DNA of 64,000 bases, taken from positions 1 to 64,000 of the forward strand of contig JAGKWW010000008.1 in assembly GCA_021151665.1 (NCBI GenBank), given 5' to 3'. Numbering within the stretch: position 1 is the stretch's first letter; each line of letters begins with the position of its first letter. The notes under the pieces were generated by a model that did not search any database, was not told the DNA's origin, and worked only from the letters and a program-made list of their open reading frames with translations. Position numbers and translations under genes: made by a program. Shown here piece by piece: positions 40,614 through 49,563 of this stretch. The DNA is from Flavobacteriaceae bacterium. GTDB lineage: Bacteria > Bacteroidota > Bacteroidia > Flavobacteriales > Flavobacteriaceae.

Positions 40614-42590
40614 ATGCAAATACGGGATTACAGCCCTAAAGTTACGGCTACAACATTAATGATTGCGCTGGGTATTATTTACGGCGATATAGGAACAAGC
40701 CCACTTTATGCGCTGCGGGCGGTGATAGGCGATCGCCCGATAGAAACAATATTAGTATACGGAGGTGTTTCATGCATCTTCTGGACACTTTTGCTGCAAA
40801 CATCCGTGAAATATATCTGGCTTACCCTGAAAGCCGATAACCACGGCGAAGGTGGTATATTTTCACTCTATGCCCTTGTGCGGCGCTACGGTAAAAAACT
40901 TGCAATACCCGCTATATTAGGAGCCACAACCTTATTGGCAGACGGTATTATAACACCGCCAATTTCCATTGCTTCTGCTATTGAGGGCCTCGGCATGGTA
41001 CCCGGCCTCGAAGCGCAGATAGCTCCCGGCGGCAAGTTAACTATTGCAATCATACTCGGCATCCTTACCCTCTTGTTTTTCTTTCAGCGGTACGGAACGC
41101 ATGCAATAGGCCGCTTTTTTGGCCCAGTAATGGCTGGGTGGTTTATAATGATCTTTATTTTCGGGATGATTCAGATGGCAAGTCATCCTGAAATACTGCA
41201 TGCTTTAAACCCCTATTACGCCTACAACCTACTGGTTCATTACCCGCACGGATTCTGGCTGCTGGGTGCGGTATTCCTGTGCACTACCGGCGCCGAAGCT
41301 TTATATAGCGACCTGGGGCACTGCGGAGTTAAAAATATCCGTATCACCTGGATTTTCGTGAAGGTTTGCCTGGTGGCCTCTTATATGGGGCAGGCAGCAT
41401 GGCTGATGAGCGATGCAGTAGGCTCACTTAAAGGCCGGAATCCGTTTTTTGAGATCGTTCCTTCATGGCTGTTGCTCCCCGCAATACTCCTTGCAACCGC
41501 GGCGGCAATTATTGCCTCACAGGCACTCATCAGCGGATCATTCACATTGATAAGCGAAGCCATAAACTTAAACTTCTGGCCCAAGGTGGCTACAAAACAA
41601 CCCACCGAAATAAAGGGGCAGGTTTACATTCCCAGTATCAATACTATTCTGTGGCTGGGCTGTGGGGCAATGGTTCTTTACTTTGAAAAATCGGAACACA
41701 TGGAGGCTGCTTACGGATTTTCCATAACCGTTACCATGCTGATGACCACCATCCTTCTTAGCTATTTTCTGTATTACCGCCTAAAATGGAAGCCCGTGTG
41801 GGTTATACTGCTACTTAGCCTTTTTGGCATTATTGAGGTATGTTTTTTCATTGCGAACGTAGTGAAGATAAAAGAAAGATGGATGTTCCTGTTTTTTGAG
41901 CTGTTCATTTTTATTGTCATGTACACCTGGCATTATGCGCGAAAAGCCAACAACAGACTTACAGGAATGGCAGATCTTGGTAGATACTCGCAGCAGATCG
42001 CAGCACTTTCTTCCGACACCTCTGTCCCTTTATATGCAGAACACCTTATTTACCTTACGAAAGCCGGAACACGGCATCAGGTTGAGGAAAAAATTATTCG
42101 CTCAATATTCGACAGAAAGCCAAAGCGTGCGGAGGTATACTGGTTTTTGCACCTCAACCGAACCGAAGATCCCTACACGCTGGAATACGAAGTATCTGAA
42201 TTGATTGAGGACAAAATAATCAGGATAACTATACACATCGGATTCCGCATTCAGCCGAAGACCGAATTGTACTTCAAACAGATTTTAAACGACCTGACTA
42301 TAAACAACCAGCTTACCCTGCCGCAAACTACGGCGCAAGCTGTGCGCTACAATAACGAGCCCGACTTCCGGTTCGTTATCATTAGCCGCTTCGTGTCGGA
42401 AGAAAATGAATTTACAGTTCGTGATGGGCTACTGTTGCGCATGTACTTCTTTCTCAAGCATACGGGCCAGCGGGAAGGAAAGGCATTTGGCATCGACCGG
42501 CACGACCTTACGACAGAATATGCACCGCTGATCTACCAGCAACCGGCACCTTTTAAGCTTACACGTAAAATCAAACATAATCTTTACTAA
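40614..42590 (+). CDS. kup: KUP/HAK family potassium uptake protein
   Basis: A 658-residue transporter. The family signature GIIYGDIGTSPLYAL is at 20-34, followed by about twelve membrane helices to residue 450 and a cytoplasmic tail of about 200 residues. It takes up potassium by proton symport. It is placed directly after kdpDE in place of the KdpFABC pump and overlaps the porin gene by one base (TAATG). Confidence 0.95.
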   Translation: MQIRDYSPKVTATTLMIALGIIYGDIGTSPLYALRAVIGDRPIETILVYGGVSCIFWTLLLQTSVKYIWLTLKADNHGEGGIFSLYALVRRYGKKLAIPAILGATTLLADGIITPPISIASAIEGLGMVPGLEAQIAPGGKLTIAIILGILTLLFFFQRYGTHAIGRFFGPVMAGWFIMIFIFGMIQMASHPEILHALNPYYAYNLLVHYPHGFWLLGAVFLCTTGAEALYSDLGHCGVKNIRITWIFVKVCLVASYMGQAAWLMSDAVGSLKGRNPFFEIVPSWLLLPAILLATAAAIIASQALISGSFTLISEAINLNFWPKVATKQPTEIKGQVYIPSINTILWLGCGAMVLYFEKSEHMEAAYGFSITVTMLMTTILLSYFLYYRLKWKPVWVILLLSLFGIIEVCFFIANVVKIKERWMFLFFELFIFIVMYTWHYARKANNRLTGMADLGRYSQQIAALSSDTSVPLYAEHLIYLTKAGTRHQVEEKIIRSIFDRKPKRAEVYWFLHLNRTEDPYTLEYEVSELIEDKIIRITIHIGFRIQPKTELYFKQILNDLTINNQLTLPQTTAQAVRYNNEPDFRFVIISRFVSEENEFTVRDGLLLRMYFFLKHTGQREGKAFGIDRHDLTTEYAPLIYQQPAPFKLTRKIKHNLY

Positions 42591-43957
42591 TGAAAACAAC
42601 TTTTATTATCTGTCTGCTTTTCACAGGCATTACGCTACGGGCGCAGGATACCATCAAACAGCCCTTTGCCGGAATGAACCTTTCCTGGATCAATGGCCAG
42701 AACCGCCAGATTCATTTCCCACTTACATTTAAGGATTCCGGTGGCGAAACCATCGTAACCGGAGTGGCCTACCTTGACGGTTATTATAATTATAATTTTT
42801 CCAATCCTTTAGATAATACCCAAACAATATCGTCCACCATAGGCAGGCACAATGAGTTTACCCTTAACCTGGCCAGCATCGGCATCGAAACAAATTACCA
42901 TAACATAATTGGCCGCCTATGGCTGCAGTACGGGCAGATGAGCGCCATCATCCAGGACCTTGATGCTAGCACGGCAAGAGGCCGGAATACCGGGATAAAC
43001 AATCTTAAAAACATACGGGAGGCGGCTGCTGGCTACCACTTTAATGCCTGGCACGGCATCAACGTAGAGATGGGCATATTTATGAGCTACATTGGGCTGG
43101 AAAGCTATGTGACACAGGAAAACTGGAGCTACCAGCGCAGCATGGTTTGCGACTTTACCCCATTCTATTTTTCTGGTGCACGCATTCAGGCTTACCCTTC
43201 AGAACATTTCAAAACCGAACTTTGGCTGCTTAACGGATGGCAGTCCTATAACAGTTACAGCAACAGCCCGGGAGTTGGCAACTCTAACTATTACCGCCCT
43301 AACGAGAACCTGCAGCTTGTTGCTAATTTTTATCTGGGTCGCGATACCCAAAACCCCGATAGTAATGGTAACCAAAGTGACCGATTACGTTTTCATCATG
43401 ACAATAGCATCGTGTACCGCTACTACAATAATATTGCAAATAAGGGGCTTTCGCAAGCAGCATTCAGTATTAACAGCCATTACGGATTTCAGAGCAATGA
43501 TGCGGCGGATGACCAGGTAAAGGCCTCGCAAAATTTTATGCTTGGCACATCGGTAGCCTCCCGCCTCTGGTTTATGGAAAACAAAATCGGGATTACGCTC
43601 AGGGGTGATTATTTAACAAACCAATCTGTTGTAAACGGCATCAATACTTCGCCATACCTCACCTTTAACCCCGCCGCGGCCGGAAGCGTACCCAACGGTT
43701 TCGACACCGCGATAGCCGACGGCAAAAAACTAAGGCTCGGCCAGCTCACGGCAACCCTGGACATTATGCCCAATGAATTTGTAACCTTCCGTCTTGAATA
43801 TGGCTATCGCCTCAGCAGCATACCGTACTTTACGGGGAGGGGAGGAACAACATCACCGAGCGGATGGGTAAACGGGCCTGTGGGAGATAATCCGTGGGCG
43901 GCCGCGCTTCTTACGGAAGAACAAAGGATTACGGCTGCGGTAAATTTCAGGCTCTAA
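42590..43957 (+). CDS. outer-membrane beta-barrel porin (OmpL-like) of the potassium module
   Basis: A 455-residue protein with a signal peptide (cut after LRAQ), alternating aromatic strands throughout and a terminal Phe-containing strand (ITAAVNFRL). The segments GVAYLDGYYNYNF and the repeated NHLQLVANFYLG-like strands resemble the putative beta-barrel porin-2 (OmpL-like) family. The start codon overlaps the kup stop, suggesting translational coupling; the porin probably lets potassium or another ion reach Kup. Confidence 0.82.
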   Translation: MKTTFIICLLFTGITLRAQDTIKQPFAGMNLSWINGQNRQIHFPLTFKDSGGETIVTGVAYLDGYYNYNFSNPLDNTQTISSTIGRHNEFTLNLASIGIETNYHNIIGRLWLQYGQMSAIIQDLDASTARGRNTGINNLKNIREAAAGYHFNAWHGINVEMGIFMSYIGLESYVTQENWSYQRSMVCDFTPFYFSGARIQAYPSEHFKTELWLLNGWQSYNSYSNSPGVGNSNYYRPNENLQLVANFYLGRDTQNPDSNGNQSDRLRFHHDNSIVYRYYNNIANKGLSQAAFSINSHYGFQSNDAADDQVKASQNFMLGTSVASRLWFMENKIGITLRGDYLTNQSVVNGINTSPYLTFNPAAAGSVPNGFDTAIADGKKLRLGQLTATLDIMPNEFVTFRLEYGYRLSSIPYFTGRGGTTSPSGWVNGPVGDNPWAAALLTEEQRITAAVNFRL

Positions 43958-43980
43958 ATTACAACTGTAAAATTATATCC

Positions 43981-43988
43981 TATATTTG
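43981..43988 (+). promoter_or_regulatory. -7 element of the Lrp-family gene
   Basis: TATATTTG, full match to TAnnTTTG, 19 bases before the ATG at 44007. Confidence 0.6.
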
Positions 43989-44006
43989 GGTTCCAATATA
44001 GAAGCC

Positions 44007-44477
44007 ATGAAGGTAAATTCGCTCCAGATTGAAATCGACGGGATTGACAAAGAGATATTGCGCTACCTGATGGAAGATGCCCGGAAACCTATTTTGCAGA
44101 TCGCGTCTAAAATAGGAATATCGGGCGCGGCCATCCACCAAAGGCTGCGCAAGCTCGAGCAGGCCGGTGTAATTTCCGGGTCAAAGTTTGTAGTAAGCAA
44201 TAAGGTGCTTGGCTACAGCACCATGGCTTTTGTGGGCATTTACCTGGAAAAAGCGTCCAGCAATGCCGAAGCGGTAAAAGAGCTTAAAAAAATCCCCGAA
44301 GTGCTGGAGTGCCATTACACCACGGGCAACTGGTCGATTCTTATCAAGATCATCTGCCGCGACAATGAGCACCTGATGCAGCTTCTCAACAGCAAAATAC
44401 AGCCTATCAATGGGGTGTCGCGGACAGAGACATTCATCTCACTCGACCAGCAGATTGAGCGGCAGATACAGCTGTAG
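44007..44477 (+). CDS. Lrp/AsnC family transcription regulator
   Basis: A 156-residue regulator: winged helix-turn-helix at about 10-60 (IDKEILRYLMEDARK, IGISGAAIHQRLRKLE) and an RAM ligand-binding domain (about 70-150). Members sense amino acids and act as octamers. The TTG at 43986 overlaps the -7 element, so the ATG at 44007 is preferred. Confidence 0.92.
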   Translation: MKVNSLQIEIDGIDKEILRYLMEDARKPILQIASKIGISGAAIHQRLRKLEQAGVISGSKFVVSNKVLGYSTMAFVGIYLEKASSNAEAVKELKKIPEVLECHYTTGNWSILIKIICRDNEHLMQLLNSKIQPINGVSRTETFISLDQQIERQIQL

Positions 44478-44503
44478 ATTTTAGAATTGAGATTTCAGAC
44501 GAT

Positions 44504-44668
44504 CTATTGATCGCTTGCCGGGCGATCTATGTGCCCCGTTTTTGAAGCGGATAATGCACGCCTGAGAAAACGTCCTAAAAGAATAAGGAGGTAAACTGCA
44601 CCGGCAAACAGAATAATGTTGAACAATTGCCAAAGCAGCAAGCTTACAGAAAAATTATCTGCGGTCAT
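44504..44668 (-). CDS. 54-residue single-pass membrane peptide
   Basis: A short open frame that encodes a short polar start (MTADNF), one long hydrophobic helix (about 9-31) and a basic, then polar tail (GRFLRRAL...GHIDRPASDQ). The orientation of positive charges predicts an outside-in topology. It lies alone between the Lrp gene and the YugP-like protease gene. The clear membrane-anchor architecture supports a real gene, but no family was recognised. Confidence 0.55.
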   Translation of the reverse strand: MTADNFSVSLLLWQLFNIILFAGAVYLLILLGRFLRRALSASKTGHIDRPASDQ

Positions 44669-44700
44669 TAGTCGTTACTTTAAGTTGATATACAAATATA

Positions 44701-44723
44701 AAAAAACCGGCCTGAGCCGGTTT
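44701..44723 (-). terminator. terminator of the YugP-like protease gene
   Basis: 8-bp stem (44704-44711 with 44716-44723), CTGA loop, with T6 following on the minus strand. Confidence 0.85.
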
Positions 44724-44728
44724 AATTT

Positions 44729-45430
44729 TTAATCTCTTCTACCTCCAAACACCTGCAGCGCCCAGAAAACCAGTGAAGCGATCGCTCCAATGGCCGCTAC
44801 AAGATACGTTCGCGCAGCCCATTTCAGCGAATCTTCGGCGCCACTATATTCCTGCGGGGTAAGCATATTCTTGCTTTTAAGCCATGCTAAAGCGCGGTTG
44901 CTCGCGTCATACTCTACCGGCAGGGTTATTAAAGTGAACACAGTTGCGAGCCCCATGAGTACGAGGCCTGCAATAGCCACATAAAAACCCATTCCCCCTT
45001 TTGCTGCCGCACCCAAGGCAAGCCCGATGATTACCAGCCATTGCGACATACCCGAAGCTACGTTGACCACGGGCACCATTGCCGAGCGGAACTGAAGCAT
45101 ATTGTAAGCCGTAGCATGCTGAACAGCATGGCCTACTTCGTGTGCTGCTACTGCCGCAGCGGCAGCATTCCGTTGGTTATAAACCGCCTCACTCAGGTTT
45201 ACTGTTTTATCCGCCGGGTTATAATGGTCGGTAAGCCGGCCGGCCGTCGAGATAACGCGCACATCATAAATGCCGTTATCCTGCAGCATCTTTTGCGCGA
45301 TCTCGGCCCCGCTCATTCCGTTACGAAGGTGGACATTGCTGTAATATTCGAATTTACTTTTCAGCTTCGCGCTAACCGCAAAACTTACTAATGCGATGAT
45401 ACCAATTAAGATATAATACTCTAAAAACAT
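44729..45430 (-). CDS. YugP-like zinc metallopeptidase, membrane-bound
   Basis: A 233-residue protein with an N-terminal membrane helix, a zinc motif HEVGH at 97-101 (AAAHEVGHAVQHA) and at least two further helices (about 115-165 and 205-228). It belongs to the YugP/DUF-type neutral zinc metallopeptidase family. Substrates are unknown. Length is normal. Confidence 0.9.
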   Translation of the reverse strand: MFLEYYILIGIIALVSFAVSAKLKSKFEYYSNVHLRNGMSGAEIAQKMLQDNGIYDVRVISTAGRLTDHYNPADKTVNLSEAVYNQRNAAAAAVAAHEVGHAVQHATAYNMLQFRSAMVPVVNVASGMSQWLVIIGLALGAAAKGGMGFYVAIAGLVLMGLATVFTLITLPVEYDASNRALAWLKSKNMLTPQEYSGAEDSLKWAARTYLVAAIGAIASLVFWALQVFGGRRD

Positions 45431-45527
45431 GTCTTTTTTCTGTTTGTTACTTACAATTATAGTATCAAAAAGAAAGCCAATCTTTTCAGACTGGCTTCTT
45501 CCTGCGGTTTTGGCAGTTTATGTCGGA

Positions 45528-46208
45528 CTACAGGTAAAGCAAAACTTTTGCATAGAAGCGGCCCTGGCCATTCTCTTTTACGGTGTTCGTTACGTCGGCA
45601 AAATCAGACCTCCATTTTCCGTTGGTAAGCGCCCACTGGTAGCCTACGTTCAGACGGAGCGGCCATTCGGTATTCTGAAGGAAACCAAATGAGGCAGACG
45701 GGCCGGCATACAGCATTTCGTTTCTCAGGCTCACGTGTCCACCGTTGTTGAGCGGGTTCAAATCGTTCAGGTCGATCACGTTGTTATCATTAAAAATGTC
45801 GACGTTGTTTCCTGTGTATGCCAGGTCGGCACCTACCGAGAGAAACATCTTCTCGTTATGCATCGGCATATAATGCACCCTTGTCAGAATAGAAGCACCG
45901 GCGTAATTCACCTTGTTGGCGCCCCTGCGCTGTTGCAGGTAATTGCCACTGAACTCGACATCGGCGAGCCATTTCTTCCATGTTCCGTTAAATCCGAACG
46001 AAAACTCGGGAGTAGCAGAAGGAAGCGAAGGCAGGTTGGCCATTGCGAGCTTTTTGTCGATGTTGTAGCCATCTGTGGTAACCACACCTACACCTACATA
46101 AAAATTTCCTTTGCCTTTGATGGAATCTTTGGCGGTTGATGAAACCTGAGCGAATGATGATGATTGAACTCCGATAATGCAGAGGGCTGCAAGTAAGATT
46201 TTTTTCAT
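45528..46208 (-). CDS. outer-membrane beta-barrel protein
   Basis: A 226-residue protein with a signal peptide (MKKILLAALCI, cut after SFAQ), strands with alternating aromatic residues (FYVGVGVVTTDGYN, SILTRVHYMPMH, PLRLNVGYQWAL) and a C-terminal strand ending in RFYAKVLLYL. It looks like an eight-stranded OmpA-like or OmpW-like barrel without a peptidoglycan domain. Function unknown. Confidence 0.7.
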   Translation of the reverse strand: MKKILLAALCIIGVQSSSFAQVSSTAKDSIKGKGNFYVGVGVVTTDGYNIDKKLAMANLPSLPSATPEFSFGFNGTWKKWLADVEFSGNYLQQRRGANKVNYAGASILTRVHYMPMHNEKMFLSVGADLAYTGNNVDIFNDNNVIDLNDLNPLNNGGHVSLRNEMLYAGPSASFGFLQNTEWPLRLNVGYQWALTNGKWRSDFADVTNTVKENGQGRFYAKVLLYL

Positions 46209-46295
46209 TTTGATTGAGTTTTTATTGATGATATTCCTGGTTAAACAAACCTTATGCCAAAATATTATTAGGAAGATAAAATTTTTAACAAGAAG

Positions 46296-46333
46296 AAAAG
46301 CCGTAAACTGAGTATGAACAGTTTACGGCTTTT
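46296..46333 (-). terminator. strong hairpin terminator after leuS
   Basis: A perfect 15-bp stem (46296-46310 with 46319-46333) with an 8-base loop. On the minus strand it ends in TTTTCTTCTT. It lies 23 bases past the leuS stop. Confidence 0.85.
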
Positions 46334-46355
46334 AAAAAATCTTGAGCGCTATCGG

Positions 46356-49300
46356 CTACATCACGATATTGATGATCCTGCCCGGTACCACGATCACCTT
46401 TTTAGGTGCGTTGCCCCCCAATTGTGCAACTGTCCGCTCATCGGCGAGTATGGTTTTCTCAATCTCCGGAACGGCCATATCGGTAGGAAGCTCTATGCTG
46501 AACCTGGTCTTTCCGTTGAAGGAAACCGGGTATTCTTTGCTGCTCTCTACCAGGTACTCCGGGTTGAAGAGCGGGAACTTCACCGTAGAAATACTTCCCT
46601 GGTGGCCCAGCCTGTGCCAAAGCTCTTCGGCGATGTGCGGGGCATACGGTGAAATGAGCACAGCAAGCGGCTCGAGTATCACACGCTCATGGCAGTTGAT
46701 GGCCGTGAGTTCATTTACCGCGATCATAAACGAGCTCACCGAGGTGTTGAACGAGAAGTTCTCAATATCTTCCTGTACTTTCTTGATGGTTTTGTGCAAT
46801 ATCTTGTAAGCTTCTTTGCTCGCCGGGTTGGCCGTGACAATAAGGCCTTTATCATCAAAGTACAATTTCCATAGCTTTTTCAGGAAGCCGCTTACACCGG
46901 TGATACCTGCGGTGTTCCATGGCTTGGCCTGCTCCAGCGGACCCAGGAACATTTCATATAGCCTTAACGTATCAGCGCCGTATTGCTCGCAAATATCATC
47001 GGGCGTAACCACATTGTATTTGGACTTCGACATTTTTTCAACTTCGCGGCCTACCGTTATTGATTCTGTAAAATCTCCGTTATCATCCAAAAACAAAGCT
47101 TCGGTAAACTCTGGAAGCCATTGTCTAAAAGAAGATACATTCAATTTTTCAGATGAATCGACTAGATTTACATCTACATGATATGGAAGAGAATACACCT
47201 TTAAGATTGGTCCATACTTTACTTCACCACTAGCTAATGCAGAATTGGCTTTTTCAATTTCGATGTTAAGTATATCATTAATTTTACGGTATGTATCTAA
47301 GTCGTAACTTTTATCATCCAGTTGCTTAGCGAAATTTGCACTTACATAAATATTTGATGTATACATCCTTACTGCAGCGTCCTCGAAATTTCCAGTCCCC
47401 TTTTTGCCCAGCAATGGAGCTACAATTAGTCGATACACAAAAGCACTCATCCCCAAAATCATCCCCTGGTTGATCAGCTTTTTAAAAGGTTCTTCGCTGT
47501 TGATGTAGCCCCTGTCCTTTAAGAACTTATTCCAGAAACGGCTGTACAGCAGGTGGCCTGTTGCGTGCTCGCTTCCACCAATGTACAGGTCAACATTCTG
47601 CCAGTAGGCTTCGGCTTCTTTGCTTACGAACTGGGTATCGTTATGCGGATTCATATACCGCAGCCAGTACCATGAACTTCCTGCCCATCCCGGCATGGTG
47701 TTCAGCTCGAGCGGGAATACAGTTTCGTTATCAATAAGGTCATTGCTTACCACTTTGTTTTCGGCAATGCTCCAGGCCCATTCGCGGGAGTTGCCCAGCG
47801 GTGGCTGCCCATCTTCCGTTGGCAGATATTTCTCCACGTCAGGGAGGCGGATCGGCAAATGTGCAACATCGATCATTTGTGGCATACCGTTTACGTAATA
47901 TACCGGAAACGGCTCACCCCAATAGCGCTGGCGGCTGAATACGGCATCGCGCAGGCGGTAATTGGTCTTGCCTTTGCCTTGCCCTATATCTTCAAGCGCC
48001 TCGATCACTTTCTTCGTTGCCTCTTTGTAGCTAAGCCCATCAAGGAAATCGGAATCCTGAAGTTTTGTGTTATCCTTGGCGGTATAGGCTTCCTGCGAAA
48101 TATCTATGCCGTCAAAAATATTCTTTATCTCAATGCCGAAGTGTTTTGCAAAATCATAGTCGCGCTGGTCGCCCGCCGGTACAGCCATAACTGCTCCGGT
48201 TCCGTAGCCCGCAAGCACATAATCACCAATCCAGACAGGTACCGACGCTTTGGTAAACGGATGTTCGGCATAGGCACCGGTAAACACACCTGAAATGGTT
48301 TTTACATCGGCCATGCGGTCGCGCTCACTACGTTTGGCGGTAGCCTGGATATAAGCCTCAACTGCAGCCTTTTGCTCAGGAGTTGTAATTTTTGAAACCA
48401 GTTCATGCTCCGGTGCCAGCGTTACAAAGCTTACCCCAAAGATGGTATCCGGGCGCGTGGTAAATACTTCTATGGTATAGCCGTTGGTGTCGTCGCCCGT
48501 CATCAGGTACTCCACATCATCACGCTCGGCTTCGGAGTCTTTTACCCTGAATACCACACTCGCACCTACCGATTTCCCGATCCAGTTGCGCTGGCTTTCT
48601 TTAAGCGATTCTGTCCAGTCGATCGTTTCAAGGCCTTGTAGCAACCTTTCGGCATAGGCTGAAATACGCATGCTCCACTGGGTCATTTTTTTACGGATCA
48701 CCGGGTGGCCGCCCCTTTCGGAAACGCCGTTCACAATCTCGTCGTTGGCAAGTACGGTTCCCAGTGCAGGGCACCAGTTCACCTCGGTTTCGGCAAGGTA
48801 GGTAAGGCGGTATTTCAGCAAAAGGCGTTCCTGCTCTTCTTTGCTATAGCCCTTCCATTCAGCGGCTGTAAATACGGGGATATTATCATCAGAAACAGCA
48901 TTTACTTTTGCGTTTCCATTCGATTCGAATTCGGAGATAAGCGTACAGATGCTTTCTGCCCTGTCGCTGTTCTTATTGTACCATGAATTGAACAGCTGGA
49001 TGAAGATCCACTGTGTCCATTTGTAATATTCGGGGTTGGAGGTTCGCACCTCACGGTCCCAGTCGAACGAGAACCCGATCTTGTCGAGCTGCTCACGGTA
49101 GCGCGCAATATTGGCCTCGGTAGTCACCGCAGGATGCTGGCCGGTTTGTATTGCATATTGCTCTGCCGGAAGGCCAAAGCTGTCGTAGCCCTGCGGGTGC
49201 AATACATTGAAGCCCTGATGGCGCTTGTAGCGCGCGTAAATATCAGAAGCGATATAGCCCAGCGGGTGGCCGACATGGAGCCCCGCGCCGGAGGGATACG

Positions 49301-49418
49301 GGAACATATCCAGTACATAATATTTTGGCTTATCGGAAATATCCTCTGCCATAAAGGTTTTATTCTCTGCCCAGTATTTCTGCCACCTGGCCTCGATCTC
49401 GTTCGGATTGTATTTCAT
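46356..49418 (-). CDS. leuS: leucyl-tRNA synthetase with an unusual insertion
   Basis: A 1020-residue class I synthetase. HIGH motif HVGH at 48-51, editing domain with the TRPDTIFG pattern near 320, KMSKS near residue 795, and the expected anticodon-binding end. It is longer than the roughly 930-950 residues I expect for the family, because about 80 residues near 660-745 (genome about 47180-47440) interrupt the segment before KMSKS. This stretch is visibly AT-rich, with codons unlike the rest of the gene. The frame is intact, so the enzyme should be functional. Confidence 0.96.
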   Translation of the reverse strand: MKYNPNEIEARWQKYWAENKTFMAEDISDKPKYYVLDMFPYPSGAGLHVGHPLGYIASDIYARYKRHQGFNVLHPQGYDSFGLPAEQYAIQTGQHPAVTTEANIARYREQLDKIGFSFDWDREVRTSNPEYYKWTQWIFIQLFNSWYNKNSDRAESICTLISEFESNGNAKVNAVSDDNIPVFTAAEWKGYSKEEQERLLLKYRLTYLAETEVNWCPALGTVLANDEIVNGVSERGGHPVIRKKMTQWSMRISAYAERLLQGLETIDWTESLKESQRNWIGKSVGASVVFRVKDSEAERDDVEYLMTGDDTNGYTIEVFTTRPDTIFGVSFVTLAPEHELVSKITTPEQKAAVEAYIQATAKRSERDRMADVKTISGVFTGAYAEHPFTKASVPVWIGDYVLAGYGTGAVMAVPAGDQRDYDFAKHFGIEIKNIFDGIDISQEAYTAKDNTKLQDSDFLDGLSYKEATKKVIEALEDIGQGKGKTNYRLRDAVFSRQRYWGEPFPVYYVNGMPQMIDVAHLPIRLPDVEKYLPTEDGQPPLGNSREWAWSIAENKVVSNDLIDNETVFPLELNTMPGWAGSSWYWLRYMNPHNDTQFVSKEAEAYWQNVDLYIGGSEHATGHLLYSRFWNKFLKDRGYINSEEPFKKLINQGMILGMSAFVYRLIVAPLLGKKGTGNFEDAAVRMYTSNIYVSANFAKQLDDKSYDLDTYRKINDILNIEIEKANSALASGEVKYGPILKVYSLPYHVDVNLVDSSEKLNVSSFRQWLPEFTEALFLDDNGDFTESITVGREVEKMSKSKYNVVTPDDICEQYGADTLRLYEMFLGPLEQAKPWNTAGITGVSGFLKKLWKLYFDDKGLIVTANPASKEAYKILHKTIKKVQEDIENFSFNTSVSSFMIAVNELTAINCHERVILEPLAVLISPYAPHIAEELWHRLGHQGSISTVKFPLFNPEYLVESSKEYPVSFNGKTRFSIELPTDMAVPEIEKTILADERTVAQLGGNAPKKVIVVPGRIINIVM

Positions 49419-49427
49419 ATTTCAGAT

Positions 49428-49467
49428 GCTAAGGAGCTAAGAAGCTTAGGCGCTAAGAAGCTCGCGG
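49428..49467 (-). repeat. octamer tandem repeat in the leuS leader
   Basis: Five 8-mers in a row on the plus strand: GCTAAGGA, GCTAAGAA, GCTTAGGC, GCTAAGAA, GCTCGCGG. The array fills almost the whole leader between the leuS -7 element at 49470 and its start codon at 49418. Confidence 0.7.
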
Positions 49468-49469
49468 CA

Positions 49470-49477
49470 CAAATTTA
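49470..49477 (-). promoter_or_regulatory. -7 element of leuS
   Basis: TAAATTTG on the minus strand, full match to TAnnTTTG, 52 bases before the start. The repeat array lies between. Confidence 0.5.
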
Positions 49478-49563
49478 AGGTTATTGCACGAAAGTCAAAA
49501 CTTTGCCCGTTATAAACTGTAATAACAGATTTGTTTACTATTTTTACCGCTAAAACCAACACT

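Noticed and set aside
49419..49563. T-box or leader-peptide attenuator before leuS
   Set aside because: The spacer holds octamer repeats and a -7 element but no T-box core, Leu-rich leader frame or terminator.
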